Below are positions 1 to 8,852 of a stretch of 64,000 nt of DNA, piece after piece; positions within the stretch are counted from its first letter, which is position 1; each line of letters begins with the position of its first letter. Location of the stretch: positions 682,001 to 746,000 of the forward strand of contig NZ_JAYKOT010000003.1 of the NCBI RefSeq assembly GCF_035481615.1, read 5' to 3'. Position numbers and translations under genes: made by a program. The notes under the pieces were generated by a model. That model made no database searches. It saw only the letters and a list, made by a program, of their open reading frames with translations, and had not been told where the DNA came from. Source of the DNA: Citroniella saccharovorans. Lineage in GTDB: Bacteria; Bacillota; Clostridia; Tissierellales; Peptoniphilaceae.

Positions 1-568
1 TATATTAGAGGCAATAGACGCTGGTATTACTGATATTGGTGAAAACAAAGTTCAAGAAATACAAGAAAAGTATGATCAAGTTAAGGATAAGGTAAAAATT
101 CATATGATTGGACATCTCCAAACCAACAAAGTGAAATATATCGTTGGAAAGGTAGAGTTAATCCACAGTTTAGATAGGAAATCTCTAGCTGATGAAATAA
201 ACAAAAGAGCAAAAAAATTAGGTATTATTCAAAATTGTTTGCTGCAGGTTAATGTTACTAAAGAAGAGAGTAAATTTGGATGCTATATAGAAAACTTAGA
301 TAGTCTTTTGGAGTATTGTAATAATCTAGAAAACATTAAAATTATTGGTCTTATGGGAATGGCACCTTTTTTTGATAATCCTGAAGATGCTAGAGATAAT
401 TTTAAGAAATTAAAAGAATTATTTGAGAAATATAAGAATAGAGGTTATAATAATATTACAATGGATAAACTTTCTATGGGTATGAGCCATGACTATATAA
501 TTGCCTTAGAGGAAGGAAGCAATTTAGTAAGAGTTGGCTCAAAAATATTTGGAGAAAGATTTTATTAG
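1..568 (+). CDS. YggS/PROSC family PLP-binding protein (5-prime truncated by window)
   Basis: The reading frame is open from base 2, so the gene starts before the window and only its C-terminal ~188 residues are present. The visible part holds the family signatures GENKVQE and MIGHLQTNKVK near its start, and SMGMSHDY plus a VRVG..IFGER ending. YggS/PROSC proteins are fold-type III, alanine-racemase-like barrels that bind pyridoxal phosphate and maintain PLP homeostasis without known catalysis. The PLP lysine lies upstream of the window. sepF follows after 10 bases, the usual Firmicute ylmE-ylmF pair, so the two are probably co-transcribed. Confidence 0.95.
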   Translation, partial: ILEAIDAGITDIGENKVQEIQEKYDQVKDKVKIHMIGHLQTNKVKYIVGKVELIHSLDRKSLADEINKRAKKLGIIQNCLLQVNVTKEESKFGCYIENLDSLLEYCNNLENIKIIGLMGMAPFFDNPEDARDNFKKLKELFEKYKNRGYNNITMDKLSMGMSHDYIIALEEGSNLVRVGSKIFGERFY

Positions 569-578
569 GGAGGATAAG

Positions 579-1043
579 ATGGGAATTTTTGACAAGTTAA
601 AGAAATCAATTGGCCTTGAAGAATATTATGATGAAGATTATGACTATGAAGATAATAAGGTTGAAAGCGGATCTTCAAGACCTGAAAAAATAGAAAATGA
701 AATAGAAGAAATTAAAACAATTCCAAAGAGAGGTAATATAGTGAATTTACAAACAAATCAAGTTGATAAAACTAAAATAAATATTCATGAGCCTATAACT
801 TATGATGATGGTCCTGCTATTATAGATGATATTGTTGCTAAAAAAGTCGTTGTTCTTAATCTTGAAATGCTAGAATTAGAAAAGAAAAAACAAATATTTG
901 AATTTATTTTAGGTGGAATTTATGCTTTAAAGGGACAAGTCCAAAAAGTCACAAAAGACATTTTTGTTTTAGCTCCTAAGGATGTAACAATTGACGGAAA
1001 GCTAAAAGAGCAAATTCAAGCAAAAGGATTTTACCAATTATAA
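579..1043 (+). CDS. sepF: Cell division protein SepF
   Basis: A 154-residue protein beginning MGIFDKLKKSIG, the amphipathic membrane-targeting helix of SepF. An acidic linker follows (about residues 15-70), then the conserved C-terminal domain that polymerises and binds the FtsZ tail (VVVLNLEMLE..., then a GGIYALKGQVQKV stretch). SepF tethers FtsZ to the membrane and bundles its filaments. The start at 579 is chosen because it follows AGGGAGG at 567-573 and gives the canonical N-terminus; an upstream in-frame ATG at 534 lies inside yggS and would place 15 extra residues before the targeting helix. The ylmH-like gene follows after one base. Confidence 0.96.
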   Translation: MGIFDKLKKSIGLEEYYDEDYDYEDNKVESGSSRPEKIENEIEEIKTIPKRGNIVNLQTNQVDKTKINIHEPITYDDGPAIIDDIVAKKVVVLNLEMLELEKKKQIFEFILGGIYALKGQVQKVTKDIFVLAPKDVTIDGKLKEQIQAKGFYQL

Positions 1044-1044
1044 A

Positions 1045-1803
1045 ATGAATCCTAAAGGACTTTCCTTAGACTTTATTTTAGATCAGAAAATTAAAAATAA
1101 ACTTAAAAATATAATTTATTCTTTTGAAAATGCAGCAAATAGATCATATCCATTTAATTCTATTTTTTTAAATCCTTATGAAATAAGAATCATCACTAGC
1201 TATCTTGACAAACAAGGATTTAGATTTTTTTTACATGGTGGGGATGAAAATTCTGAAAGAAAAGTGGTTTCCACTGAGGATAGTCCTATTTGCTCTGTTT
1301 TAGTGTTTAAAATTAATGTTGGTAAAAATGAAATTAATCATAGGGATATACTTGGATCTTTAATTTCTCTTGGAATGGATAGAGATTGGATAGGAGATAT
1401 TATTTTATATGATGATTTTTCGGAAATAGCTATTTTAAATGAAAAAGAAAGTTTGATTAGAAGTATTGATAGAATAAGAAATTTTGAAATTTTTCCTGAG
1501 ATATATACTTGGCCAAAATTTACTTTTTTAAATAAAAACTATACTGAAATTTCTGGATTTGTTACTTCATTAAGGTTAGATAATTTTATTTCACTTATCA
1601 CAAAATTGTCCCGATCAAAAGCTAATTCAGTTATTAAAAGTGGATCCGTTAAAGTTAATTTTATTGAAGAAAATAGTTCATCAAAATTAATAGAGCCTGG
1701 AGATGAGATTTCTATAAGAGGTATAGGAAGATTTGTATTTAAAGAGCTTTTAGGTAAAAGCAAAAGCGACAGGTTAAGAGTAAAAATATTGAAGAGAGAG
1801 TAG
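1045..1803 (+). CDS. YlmH-family RNA-binding protein with C-terminal S4 domain
   Basis: 252 residues matching the YlmH family: an N-terminal alpha/beta region (about 1-170) with the typical segment LGSLISLGMDRDWIGDI, and a C-terminal S4 RNA-binding domain (about 180-250) with LSRSKANSVIKSGSVKVN. YlmH binds stalled 50S subunits in ribosome rescue and sits in the sepF cluster of most Firmicutes. The ATG lies two bases after the sepF stop without a clear ribosome binding site, so translation probably reinitiates from sepF. lspA follows within 7 bases. Confidence 0.93.
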   Translation: MNPKGLSLDFILDQKIKNKLKNIIYSFENAANRSYPFNSIFLNPYEIRIITSYLDKQGFRFFLHGGDENSERKVVSTEDSPICSVLVFKINVGKNEINHRDILGSLISLGMDRDWIGDIILYDDFSEIAILNEKESLIRSIDRIRNFEIFPEIYTWPKFTFLNKNYTEISGFVTSLRLDNFISLITKLSRSKANSVIKSGSVKVNFIEENSSSKLIEPGDEISIRGIGRFVFKELLGKSKSDRLRVKILKRE

Positions 1804-1809
1804 GATTAG

Positions 1810-2280
1810 ATGGTATATATTTTTTTATTTTTATTAATTGTCTGTATTGATCAGTTTACTAAATATCTAGCTTATAATAGACTTAGATTAGGTGGTAGTA
1901 AAATAATAATAGAAAACTTTTTAAAATTTACTTATGTGGAAAATACAGGAGCTGCTTTTGGTATTTTTAGCCAAAAAACAGGAATACTTTCTATTGTAAC
2001 AATACTTGTTTGTATTATATTAGGTTTTTATTTTATTAAAAATTATTCAAGTCTCAATACTATTGTGAAGATTTCTTTCACTATGATTTTAGCTGGAGCT
2101 ATAGGAAATTTAATAGATAGAATATTTAGAGGATTTGTTGTAGACTTTGTATCTTTTAGACTTTTTTCTTTTTATGATTTTCCAGTTTTTAATGTTGCTG
2201 ATATCTTTGTTGTCCTTGGAGCTTTCCTTATGTTTATCTTTGCTTTATTTATGGATGAAGGGAATAAAATAGATGGTTAA
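1810..2280 (+). CDS. lspA: Lipoprotein signal peptidase II
   Basis: 156 residues, a normal length, with four hydrophobic segments. Conserved blocks are D..TK near the N-terminus, VENTGAAFGIF, GAIGNLIDRIFRGFVVDF and FNVADIFV. The last two supply the two catalytic aspartates (in VVDF and NVAD) of this membrane aspartyl protease, which cleaves prolipoproteins before the lipidated cysteine. One likely client in this window is the lipoprotein at 36076. The 3-prime end overlaps ung by 8 bases, indicating coupled translation. Confidence 0.97.
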   Translation: MVYIFLFLLIVCIDQFTKYLAYNRLRLGGSKIIIENFLKFTYVENTGAAFGIFSQKTGILSIVTILVCIILGFYFIKNYSSLNTIVKISFTMILAGAIGNLIDRIFRGFVVDFVSFRLFSFYDFPVFNVADIFVVLGAFLMFIFALFMDEGNKIDG

Positions 2281-2947
2281 TATAGGTAATGATTGGGATG
2301 ATCTTTTAAAAGAAGAGTGGGAAAAAGATTATTATATAAAACTTAGAGAAAAATTAATTAATGAGTATAGAAATTATACCATTTATCCATCTATGTATGA
2401 TATATTTAACGCTCTAAAAAAAACATCCTTTAATGATACTAAGGTTGTTATATTAGGTCAAGACCCCTATCATGGAAAGGGACAAGCTCATGGTTTTAGC
2501 TTTTCTGTCAAGCTTGGTGTTCCAACTCCACCATCACTTCAAAATATATTTAAAGAATTAAATAGTGAATTAAATCTATATATTCCAAATAATGGGAATT
2601 TAGAAAAATGGGCTGATGAGGGAGTACTTCTTTTAAATAATGTTTTGACAGTAAGAGAAAGAGAACCTAATTCGCATTTTAATCTTGGCTGGCAATTTTT
2701 GACTTTGAAAATTATTAGGTTATTAAGCGAAAAAGATGCTCCAGTTGTATTTATGCTTTGGGGAAATAATGCTAAAGAGAAAAAATCTATCATTGATAAG
2801 AGGAAAAATCTGATTTTAGAGGCAGCTCATCCATCGCCTTTTTCTGCATATAGGGGGTTTTTTGGCTGTAATCATTTTAGACTTTGCAATGAATATCTAA
2901 GAGACAATGGATTAAAAGAAATAGATTGGCAGATAGTAAATAGGTGA
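2273..2947 (+). CDS. ung: Uracil-DNA glycosylase (family 1)
   Basis: 224 residues with the full set of UDG motifs: GQDPYHG (water-activating loop with the catalytic Asp), the uracil-pocket region GFSFSV..G.PTPPSLQNIF, LLLNNVLTV, and the DNA-intercalation loop HPSPFSAYRGFFGC with the catalytic His. It excises uracil from DNA to start base-excision repair. The start overlaps the end of lspA and has AGGGAA at 2259-2264 as a ribosome binding site. Its place between lspA and a RluA-type gene suggests it was inserted into the usual lspA-rluD pair. Confidence 0.98.
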   Translation: MVNIGNDWDDLLKEEWEKDYYIKLREKLINEYRNYTIYPSMYDIFNALKKTSFNDTKVVILGQDPYHGKGQAHGFSFSVKLGVPTPPSLQNIFKELNSELNLYIPNNGNLEKWADEGVLLLNNVLTVREREPNSHFNLGWQFLTLKIIRLLSEKDAPVVFMLWGNNAKEKKSIIDKRKNLILEAAHPSPFSAYRGFFGCNHFRLCNEYLRDNGLKEIDWQIVNR

Positions 2948-2951
2948 TAAG

Positions 2952-3872
2952 ATGGAGTTTGTTTTTAAATATGATGAAGATATAGAAAAGAGAGTGGACT
3001 TTTTTTTATCTGAAAAATTGGAATTTTCTAGATCATTAATTGCTAGTTCTATTAAAGAAAAAAAAATTGTAGTAAATGGTAATTTTATTAAGCCATCTTA
3101 TAAGTTAATTAATGGGGATATTGTTTCAGGAATAGTAGTTGAAAATAAAATTCTAATTAAAAAAAATGATATTCCTTTAGATATTTTATTCGAAGATGAA
3201 TATTTAATGGTAATTAATAAAGCTTATGGAATTAGTGTTCATCCATCTCTTTCGGACAAAGCTGATACAGTTGTTGGAAGTTTGATTACGCATACTGATA
3301 ATCTTTCTGATGTTGAGGGAGAGTATAGAAGAGGAATTGTACATAGACTTGACAAGGATACAAGTGGGGCTCTTATTATTGCTAAGGATAATAAAACACA
3401 CTATTTATTGAAAGAAATGTTTCAAAATAGGAAAATAGAAAAAAAATATTTAGCAATATGTTCTGGAACTATTAAAGAAGATGAATTTACTATTAGTTCT
3501 TATATAGGTAGAGACAAATACAATAAAACTATTATTAGTTCGAATACAAATTATCCTAAACTTGCTAAATCAAAGATTAAACTTATTTCAAAAAATGATG
3601 AATATTTACTTCTAGAAGTTGAAATATTCACTGGTAGAACTCATCAAATTAGAGTTCAATTAAGTGAAAATCACATATATATTTTAGGAGATAAGGTTTA
3701 TGGTAGAAAGAAAGAAAAAATTATAGCAAAAAGACAAATGCTTCATGCCTACAAACTTAAATTTTATCATCCAATTACTGGAGAGTTATTAAATATTATT
3801 GCTCCATTAGATGAATCTTTTAAAAAGATACTTTATAAAACAAATTTAAAACTGGATGAAAGTAAGCTTTAA
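2952..3872 (+). CDS. RluA/RluD-family 23S rRNA pseudouridine synthase
   Basis: 306 residues: an N-terminal S4 domain (about 10-75, SRSLIASSIKEKKIVVNG) and a pseudouridine synthase domain containing GIVHRLDKDTSGALI with the catalytic Asp, and the GRTHQIRVQL motif. In Firmicutes the lspA-adjacent member is usually the RluD-like enzyme for helix 69, but target specificity cannot be read from sequence. The last codons, the stop and the stop of convergent rqcH all lie inside one terminator hairpin. An intact A9 run is present at 3058-3066. Confidence 0.95.
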   Translation: MEFVFKYDEDIEKRVDFFLSEKLEFSRSLIASSIKEKKIVVNGNFIKPSYKLINGDIVSGIVVENKILIKKNDIPLDILFEDEYLMVINKAYGISVHPSLSDKADTVVGSLITHTDNLSDVEGEYRRGIVHRLDKDTSGALIIAKDNKTHYLLKEMFQNRKIEKKYLAICSGTIKEDEFTISSYIGRDKYNKTIISSNTNYPKLAKSKIKLISKNDEYLLLEVEIFTGRTHQIRVQLSENHIYILGDKVYGRKKEKIIAKRQMLHAYKLKFYHPITGELLNIIAPLDESFKKILYKTNLKLDESKL

Positions 3873-3893
3873 AGCTTTCTCTCATCCAGTTTT
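3848..3893. terminator. Bidirectional intrinsic terminator embedded in two gene ends
   Basis: A perfect 12-base inverted repeat (arms 3848-3859 and 3882-3893) is flanked by T tracts on the right (3890-3897) and A-rich sequence on the left. A second palindrome, AAGCTTTAAAGCTT (3864-3877), lies between the arms. It serves the upstream plus-strand operon and convergent rqcH. Both stop codons lie inside the hairpin. Confidence 0.9.
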
Positions 3894-5617
3894 TTTTCTA
3901 TAGATTTATCATATAAATCAACTACTATAGATTTAAAATTTGTATAATTCACCATGCCTGGTTTGGCTCCACGCCTTTTAAAAACATTTTTTCTTTCAGT
4001 ATAGTCTACAGTTACAAGTTTCTCATTTTTTAAAGAGCTGTATTTTGCTGCTAAATATGAAGCTTCAACAATATCCTCATCTGTGTAAGAATTATTATAC
4101 TTAAGTATTACATGAGATCCAGGGAAGGACTGGACATGAAAAAAAATGTCTTCTTTATTTGCAAATTTAATTGTAAGAAAATCATTTTGTTTATTATTTT
4201 TACCTACAAATATGTTATTGTTCGAAGAAGAAACAAATTCTAAAGGTTTAGATTCTATATTTTTTTTGCTTTTATTAGATTTTCTAGGCCTTTTTTTCTT
4301 GTAACCGCTTGAAATTAATTCTTCTTCTATTTCTAAAACTTCATTTAAGTCTAAATCAGAATCAAGCTGACTTTTAAGCTGCTCAAGATAGTTAACTTCT
4401 TCCTCACTTTTTTTAATCTCATCTTTAAGTATATTTTCTCTAGATTTTAGCTTAGAATATATTTTATAATATTTTGTTGAATTAGCATGAGCTGGAAGTT
4501 TTTCATCCAATTCGATTTCTATTTTTTCTAAGTTTTCACTGTAAAAATTCTCTAACACTATGCTTTTTTGTCCAGGTGTAATTCTATATTGATTTGCAGA
4601 AATAAGATCTGCCCAAATCTTATATTTTTCTCTATCCTTTGATATTTTATATTCATCAAATTGATTTTGAAGTTTAGTAATTTTCTTTTTAAGATTTGAA
4701 TTTACAATTTTTAGAAGATTATTCTTCTTTTCAATTAATTGATCATTATTTTCATTAAGCATATAGTAGTTACTTATCATTTCACTAGCATTTTTAAAAG
4801 TTTTATAAGAAGAAGCTAATTTCTCCACAAAAAATGGGTAATAACTAGTAGCTTTTTCATTACTATAGTAAATTGTTGGAGAAAAACTATTTTCAATTAT
4901 TTTATTTCTAAACTCAAAATAGATTTTATTTAGACATATTTTATCTTCTTCACTTAAGAGATTTAGTTTAATATCTTCGTCAATTCCAGCTGATTTTAAT
5001 AAAACTTTTCCAAACATTGGACCTAGGCCATCATATTTTATATAGAACTCTTTGATTACTTTTGTAGATTTATCAAAGTCAAAAGTATCAATTGGACCTC
5101 TTTTATCATTAAGTAAATTTATTTTATCATTTGAAATGAATGAATATATACTGCCTGGTAGGAGCTGTCTTACTCTAGACATATCAAAAGTCACTTTTTT
5201 CATTACATCAATTATTTTTTCTGACTCTTTATCTATTAGTATAATGTTTGAATGTTTACCCATAATTTCAATTATAAGAGTTTTTATTGAAAGCTCTCCA
5301 AGCTCATTATAGGTCTTAATATCTATGCCAATAACTCTATCAAGATCTTTTTGCCAAATCTTTATTATAACCCCAGAATTTAAATTTTTTCTGAGCATCA
5401 TGCAAAAATTAGGAGCATCAACTGGATTTTCTAGAGTCTCATTAAATAAGTGGATTCTAGGAGAGTTAGGGTCAATAGTTAGATAAATTTTTAATTTTTT
5501 ATTTATTACTAATATTATAGAGTTTTTATTTGGTTGATATATCTTGGAAATTCTTAAACCAACTACATTTTGCAAATCAAAAACTACACTTCTAAGGGTA
5601 ACTCCATCAAAACTCAT
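3869..5617 (-). CDS. rqcH: Rqc2/RqcH (NFACT family), ribosome-associated quality control factor
   Basis: 582 residues with NFACT-N, a central helical/coiled-coil region (about 280-440) and the C-terminal NFACT-R (DUF814) block IFFHVQSFPGSHVIL. RqcH binds the 50S-peptidyl-tRNA complex left after ribosome splitting and recruits tRNA-Ala to add C-terminal alanine tails; older names are fibronectin-binding protein or FbpA. The start is set at the ATG giving MSFDGVTL, because an upstream in-frame GTG is part of the GAGGTG ribosome binding site. Divergent from yicC, convergent with the RluA gene. The terminal residues KKLDERKL are encoded by the terminator hairpin. Confidence 0.96.
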   Translation of the reverse strand: MSFDGVTLRSVVFDLQNVVGLRISKIYQPNKNSIILVINKKLKIYLTIDPNSPRIHLFNETLENPVDAPNFCMMLRKNLNSGVIIKIWQKDLDRVIGIDIKTYNELGELSIKTLIIEIMGKHSNIILIDKESEKIIDVMKKVTFDMSRVRQLLPGSIYSFISNDKINLLNDKRGPIDTFDFDKSTKVIKEFYIKYDGLGPMFGKVLLKSAGIDEDIKLNLLSEEDKICLNKIYFEFRNKIIENSFSPTIYYSNEKATSYYPFFVEKLASSYKTFKNASEMISNYYMLNENNDQLIEKKNNLLKIVNSNLKKKITKLQNQFDEYKISKDREKYKIWADLISANQYRITPGQKSIVLENFYSENLEKIEIELDEKLPAHANSTKYYKIYSKLKSRENILKDEIKKSEEEVNYLEQLKSQLDSDLDLNEVLEIEEELISSGYKKKRPRKSNKSKKNIESKPLEFVSSSNNNIFVGKNNKQNDFLTIKFANKEDIFFHVQSFPGSHVILKYNNSYTDEDIVEASYLAAKYSSLKNEKLVTVDYTERKNVFKRRGAKPGMVNYTNFKSIVVDLYDKSIEKKLDERKL

Positions 5618-5638
5618 TTTATTCACCTCATTAAAAAT

Positions 5639-5647
5639 ATTATAACA
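5639..5647 (-). promoter_or_regulatory. Extended -10 promoter for rqcH
   Basis: On the minus strand the sequence reads TGTTATAAT, a perfect extended -10 element about 20 bases before the rqcH start. No convincing -35 hexamer is seen. Confidence 0.55.
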
Positions 5648-5688
5648 TAAAAAGTTTGTTTAAATATTAAGAAATCGTAATATTTATC

Positions 5689-5717
5689 TTGACATTTTAA
5701 AGCTTGAAAAGTAATCT
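5689..5717 (+). promoter_or_regulatory. Sigma-A-type promoter for the yicC operon
   Basis: A consensus TTGACA -35 box (5689-5694) is followed by a 17-base spacer and a weak -10, TAATCT (5712-5717). The yicC ribosome binding site TAGGAGGAG and its ATG at 5738 follow closely, so the leader is short. This promoter probably drives the long housekeeping run. Confidence 0.6.
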
Positions 5718-5737
5718 ATATGTAGGAGGAGATTGAA

Positions 5738-6616
5738 ATGACTAGATCAATGACTGCTTTTGCAAGTTATGATCAAATATATGATGATCTTGAACTTGCT
5801 ATGTCCATTAAATCTGTAAATTCTAAGTATTTTGATTTAAAAATTAGAATGCCATATTATTTAAATTATTTAGAAAATGACATTAGAAATTTTATAAAAT
5901 CTAATATTTCAAGAGGAACAGTTGATTTATATATTGATGATAATAATTATTTCAAAAGAAAAACAACTAAAAAAATATCTTTTGAAGCAAGTAAAAATTA
6001 TTACGAAAATATAACTGAACTAAATAAATTATTAGGATTAAATTCTAAAATTGTTTTATCTGATATTTTATCAAATGAAGATATTTTTCTAGAAGAAAAA
6101 ATACCAGTAGATGAAGTTTTTTTTAGAGAATGTATTTTTAATTCGCTAGATAAACTAATTGTAGATTTTAATAGTCATAGAGATCAAGAAGGAAAAAATC
6201 TTATAAGAGAAATAGATTCCTATTTAAAGGAAATAAATTGTAATGTGTTGCTTATTGATGAAATTGACAAGAAATCTATTCCAATAAAAAAACAAAAGTT
6301 AGAAAATAAATACAAAGAATATTTTGGAATTATTGATGATTATGTAGAAACAAGATTTTTTCAAGAACTTCAAATTGCTCTTGATAAGGAAGATATCACA
6401 GAAGAGATTGCAAGGCTTTACTCACATATTGAGCAGATGAACAGACTAACTGAATGTAAAATAGTTGGTAAAAAAATTGATTTTTATTGTCAAGAACTCA
6501 ATAGAGAGATAAATACAATTTCTTCAAAAACTAGAGAAGTAGAAATAAAAAAATTAGTTGTAGATATAAAATCTTTGATTGATAAGATTAAAGAACAAAC
6601 TCAAAATTTAGAATAG
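5738..6616 (+). CDS. YicC/YloC-family endoribonuclease
   Basis: 292 residues, the normal family length. The N-terminus MTRSMTAFASY with the ..SVNSKYFD.K.R.P motif and the C-terminal block DITEEIARLYSHIEQM...GKKIDFYCQELNREINTISSK define the family. Members are metal-dependent endoribonucleases; E. coli YicC takes part in small-RNA turnover. It is first in the yicC-remA-gmk-rpoZ-coaBC-priA cluster, with an excellent ribosome binding site. Confidence 0.94.
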   Translation: MTRSMTAFASYDQIYDDLELAMSIKSVNSKYFDLKIRMPYYLNYLENDIRNFIKSNISRGTVDLYIDDNNYFKRKTTKKISFEASKNYYENITELNKLLGLNSKIVLSDILSNEDIFLEEKIPVDEVFFRECIFNSLDKLIVDFNSHRDQEGKNLIREIDSYLKEINCNVLLIDEIDKKSIPIKKQKLENKYKEYFGIIDDYVETRFFQELQIALDKEDITEEIARLYSHIEQMNRLTECKIVGKKIDFYCQELNREINTISSKTREVEIKKLVVDIKSLIDKIKEQTQNLE

Positions 6617-6629
6617 AGGTTTAAATTTA

Positions 6630-6881
6630 ATGATAAATGTTGGTTATAATAATTATGTTTCTATTGATAAGATAGTAGCTATAATTAGCCCTGATTCTGC
6701 TCCAATTAAAAGAATGATTCAAAATTTAAGAGATTCAGTTGACTTAATTAATGCAACTTCAGGTAGAAAAACGAGAAGTGTAATTATTTTACAAAATAGA
6801 CAAATTATGCTTTCAGCTCTTCAAGCTGAGACATTAACTCAAAGGCTAATGGAGGCTAAAAAAACAAATGAGAAAGGGTAA
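6630..6881 (+). CDS. remA: RemA-family (DUF370) DNA-binding regulator
   Basis: 83 residues with the RemA signatures MINVGYNNYV, IVAIISPDSAPIKR and TSGRKTRSVIIL. In Bacillus subtilis RemA activates biofilm matrix and osmoprotection genes as a ring-shaped DNA-binding oligomer. This organism's targets are unknown. It keeps the usual place between yicC and gmk. Its 3-prime end overlaps gmk by 14 bases. Confidence 0.96.
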   Translation: MINVGYNNYVSIDKIVAIISPDSAPIKRMIQNLRDSVDLINATSGRKTRSVIILQNRQIMLSALQAETLTQRLMEAKKTNEKG

Positions 6882-7473
6882 ACTTTTTGTTGTAAGTGGT
6901 CCAAGTGGAGTTGGAAAGGGGAGTATTTGTAGTGAAGTTATAAAGGGTGATGAAAATATAAATTTTTCTGTATCTGTTACTACAAGACTTCCAAGAGCTG
7001 GAGAAATTGAAGGAATACATTATTTTTTCAGAAAAAAGGAAGAATTTGAGAATTTAATAAGCGAAAATAGTTTTTTAGAGTACGCTAAAGTTTTTGACAA
7101 CTATTATGGGACTTTAAAAGATTATGTTTTTGAAAAACTTGATAAGGGAGAAAATATTATCCTTGATATTGATACACAAGGTGCATTAAATGTAAAAGCA
7201 AACTATAGTGAAGCTATATTAGTTTTCATTTTGCCACCTTCACTAGATGAATTAAAGTCAAGATTAATGAATAGAGCAACTGAAAATGAAAGTGAACTGA
7301 AAAAAAGAATAAATGGTGCTAGAGCAGAAATTAAAAAAGCAATTAATTATGACTATATAATTATAAATGATGATCTAAATAAGGCTATTTGTGATCTTAA
7401 AACAATAATATATGTAGAAAAATTAAAAACTGATAAAAAAGTAATTGAAAATATTTTAGAGGAGGAAATATAA
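6868..7473 (+). CDS. gmk: Guanylate kinase
   Basis: 201 residues with the Walker A motif GPSGVGKGSIC at the N-terminus, the GMP-binding segment SVTTRLPRAGEIEG.HYFF, and LDIDTQGA. It phosphorylates GMP/dGMP to GDP/dGDP with ATP. The ATG lies inside the 3-prime end of remA; rpoZ begins directly after the stop. Confidence 0.98.
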   Translation: MRKGKLFVVSGPSGVGKGSICSEVIKGDENINFSVSVTTRLPRAGEIEGIHYFFRKKEEFENLISENSFLEYAKVFDNYYGTLKDYVFEKLDKGENIILDIDTQGALNVKANYSEAILVFILPPSLDELKSRLMNRATENESELKKRINGARAEIKKAINYDYIIINDDLNKAICDLKTIIYVEKLKTDKKVIENILEEEI

Positions 7474-7689
7474 ATGATAAATCCATCTTTTGATGAAATA
7501 AAAAAGGTAAATAATTCAAGATATGCAATAGCTATGATAATTTCTAAAAGGGCTAGAAAAATTCAAGAAGGCTCTAAGCCACTTATTGATTCTAAAGGGA
7601 AAAAGCCTGTTACTATTGCGCTTGACGAACTAATGGCTGGAAAAATTGATTTTGAAATGGACGAAAATAGTTTAGATGCTAAAAAATAA
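7474..7689 (+). CDS. rpoZ: RNA polymerase omega subunit
   Basis: 71 residues with the omega pattern: MINPSFDEI, then NNSRYAIAMIISKRARKIQEG and KPVTIALDELMAGKI. Omega binds the beta-prime C-terminus and stabilises RNA polymerase. A strong AGGAGGAAATATAA leader spans the gmk end. The 3-prime end overlaps coaBC by 14 bases. Confidence 0.96.
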   Translation: MINPSFDEIKKVNNSRYAIAMIISKRARKIQEGSKPLIDSKGKKPVTIALDELMAGKIDFEMDENSLDAKK

Positions 7690-8851
7690 AAAAATTCTTA
7701 TAGGCGTAACTGGCGGAATTGCAATTTATAAAGTTTTAGACTTAATTAGTAAACTTAAAAAATTAGATGCAGAAGTTAGGGTTATTATGACAGAATCTGC
7801 TCAAAAGCTTGTGAGTAAAACTATTTTTGAGACTCTTTCTAGAGAAAAAGCTTATACTGATACTTTTGAATTAATTGATTCATCAAAAGTAACCCATATT
7901 GAATTAGCAAGATGGGCTGATTATTTTTTAATTGCACCTGCAAGTGCAAATACAATTAGTAAATTATCATATGGTTTAGCAGATAATCTACTAACGACAA
8001 CTTTATTAGCATTTAATAGGTATGAGGATTTATTCATTGCTCCAACTATGAATACTCAAATGTTAATAAATCCTGCAACTCAGGAAAATTTAAGAAAGTT
8101 AGTGGATAGGGGTGTAAATTTAATACAAACTAATAGTGGGTTTCTAGCTTGCAATGAGTACGGCGAAGGAAGAATGGCTGAACCAAATGAAATTATAGAT
8201 TTTTTAGATATGCACTCTTATAATAAAGATCTTTTAGGAAAGAAAATTTTAGTTACAGCTGGACCAACTATTGAAAAACTGGATCCAGTAAGATATATTT
8301 CTAACTTTTCTTCTGGCAAGATGGGATATGCTATTGCCAAAGCCGCAAGGGATAGAGGAGCAGAGGTTACTCTTATTTCATCAAATGTTAAACTTAAAGA
8401 CATTGAATATGTCAAGACAATTAAAACTAGTACATTTTCTGAGCTTAAATTTGCAATAGAGGAAAATTTTGATAGTACTGACTATTTAATTATGGCAAGT
8501 GCTCCATCAGATTTTAAGGTAAAAAATTTCTCAGAAACTAAAATTAAAAAGATTAATGGTTATAATTTTAAATTTGAAGAAAATGAAGATTTAATAAAGT
8601 ATTTTGCAAGTAAAAAAACTAATCAAAAAGTTATTGGATTTGCTGCTGAAACCAATGACCTTTTAACTAATGCAAAAAAGAAGCTTATTAATAAAAAATT
8701 AGATATGATTGTAGCAAATGATGTTTCTAAAGAAGGTGCTGGGTTTAATACAGAAACAAATATTATTACAATTATAAAAAATGATTACATTGAAAACTTA
8801 GAAAAGGATACTAAGTATAATTTAGCACATAAAATATTAGATAGGATTTAA
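7676..8851 (+). CDS. coaBC: Bifunctional phosphopantothenoylcysteine decarboxylase / phosphopantothenate-cysteine ligase
   Basis: 391 residues with two domains. The N-terminal CoaC flavoprotein half (about 1-180) carries GVTGGIAIYK, HIELARWAD with the catalytic His, APTMNTQM and a substrate-recognition cysteine in FLACNEYGEGRM. The C-terminal CoaB half (about 185-391) carries VTAGPTIEKLDPVRYISNFSSGKMG. Together they convert 4-phosphopantothenate and cysteine to 4-phosphopantetheine in CoA synthesis. The start overlaps rpoZ, and priA follows after one base. Confidence 0.97.
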   Translation: MLKNKKILIGVTGGIAIYKVLDLISKLKKLDAEVRVIMTESAQKLVSKTIFETLSREKAYTDTFELIDSSKVTHIELARWADYFLIAPASANTISKLSYGLADNLLTTTLLAFNRYEDLFIAPTMNTQMLINPATQENLRKLVDRGVNLIQTNSGFLACNEYGEGRMAEPNEIIDFLDMHSYNKDLLGKKILVTAGPTIEKLDPVRYISNFSSGKMGYAIAKAARDRGAEVTLISSNVKLKDIEYVKTIKTSTFSELKFAIEENFDSTDYLIMASAPSDFKVKNFSETKIKKINGYNFKFEENEDLIKYFASKKTNQKVIGFAAETNDLLTNAKKKLINKKLDMIVANDVSKEGAGFNTETNIITIIKNDYIENLEKDTKYNLAHKILDRI

Positions 8852-8852
8852 T

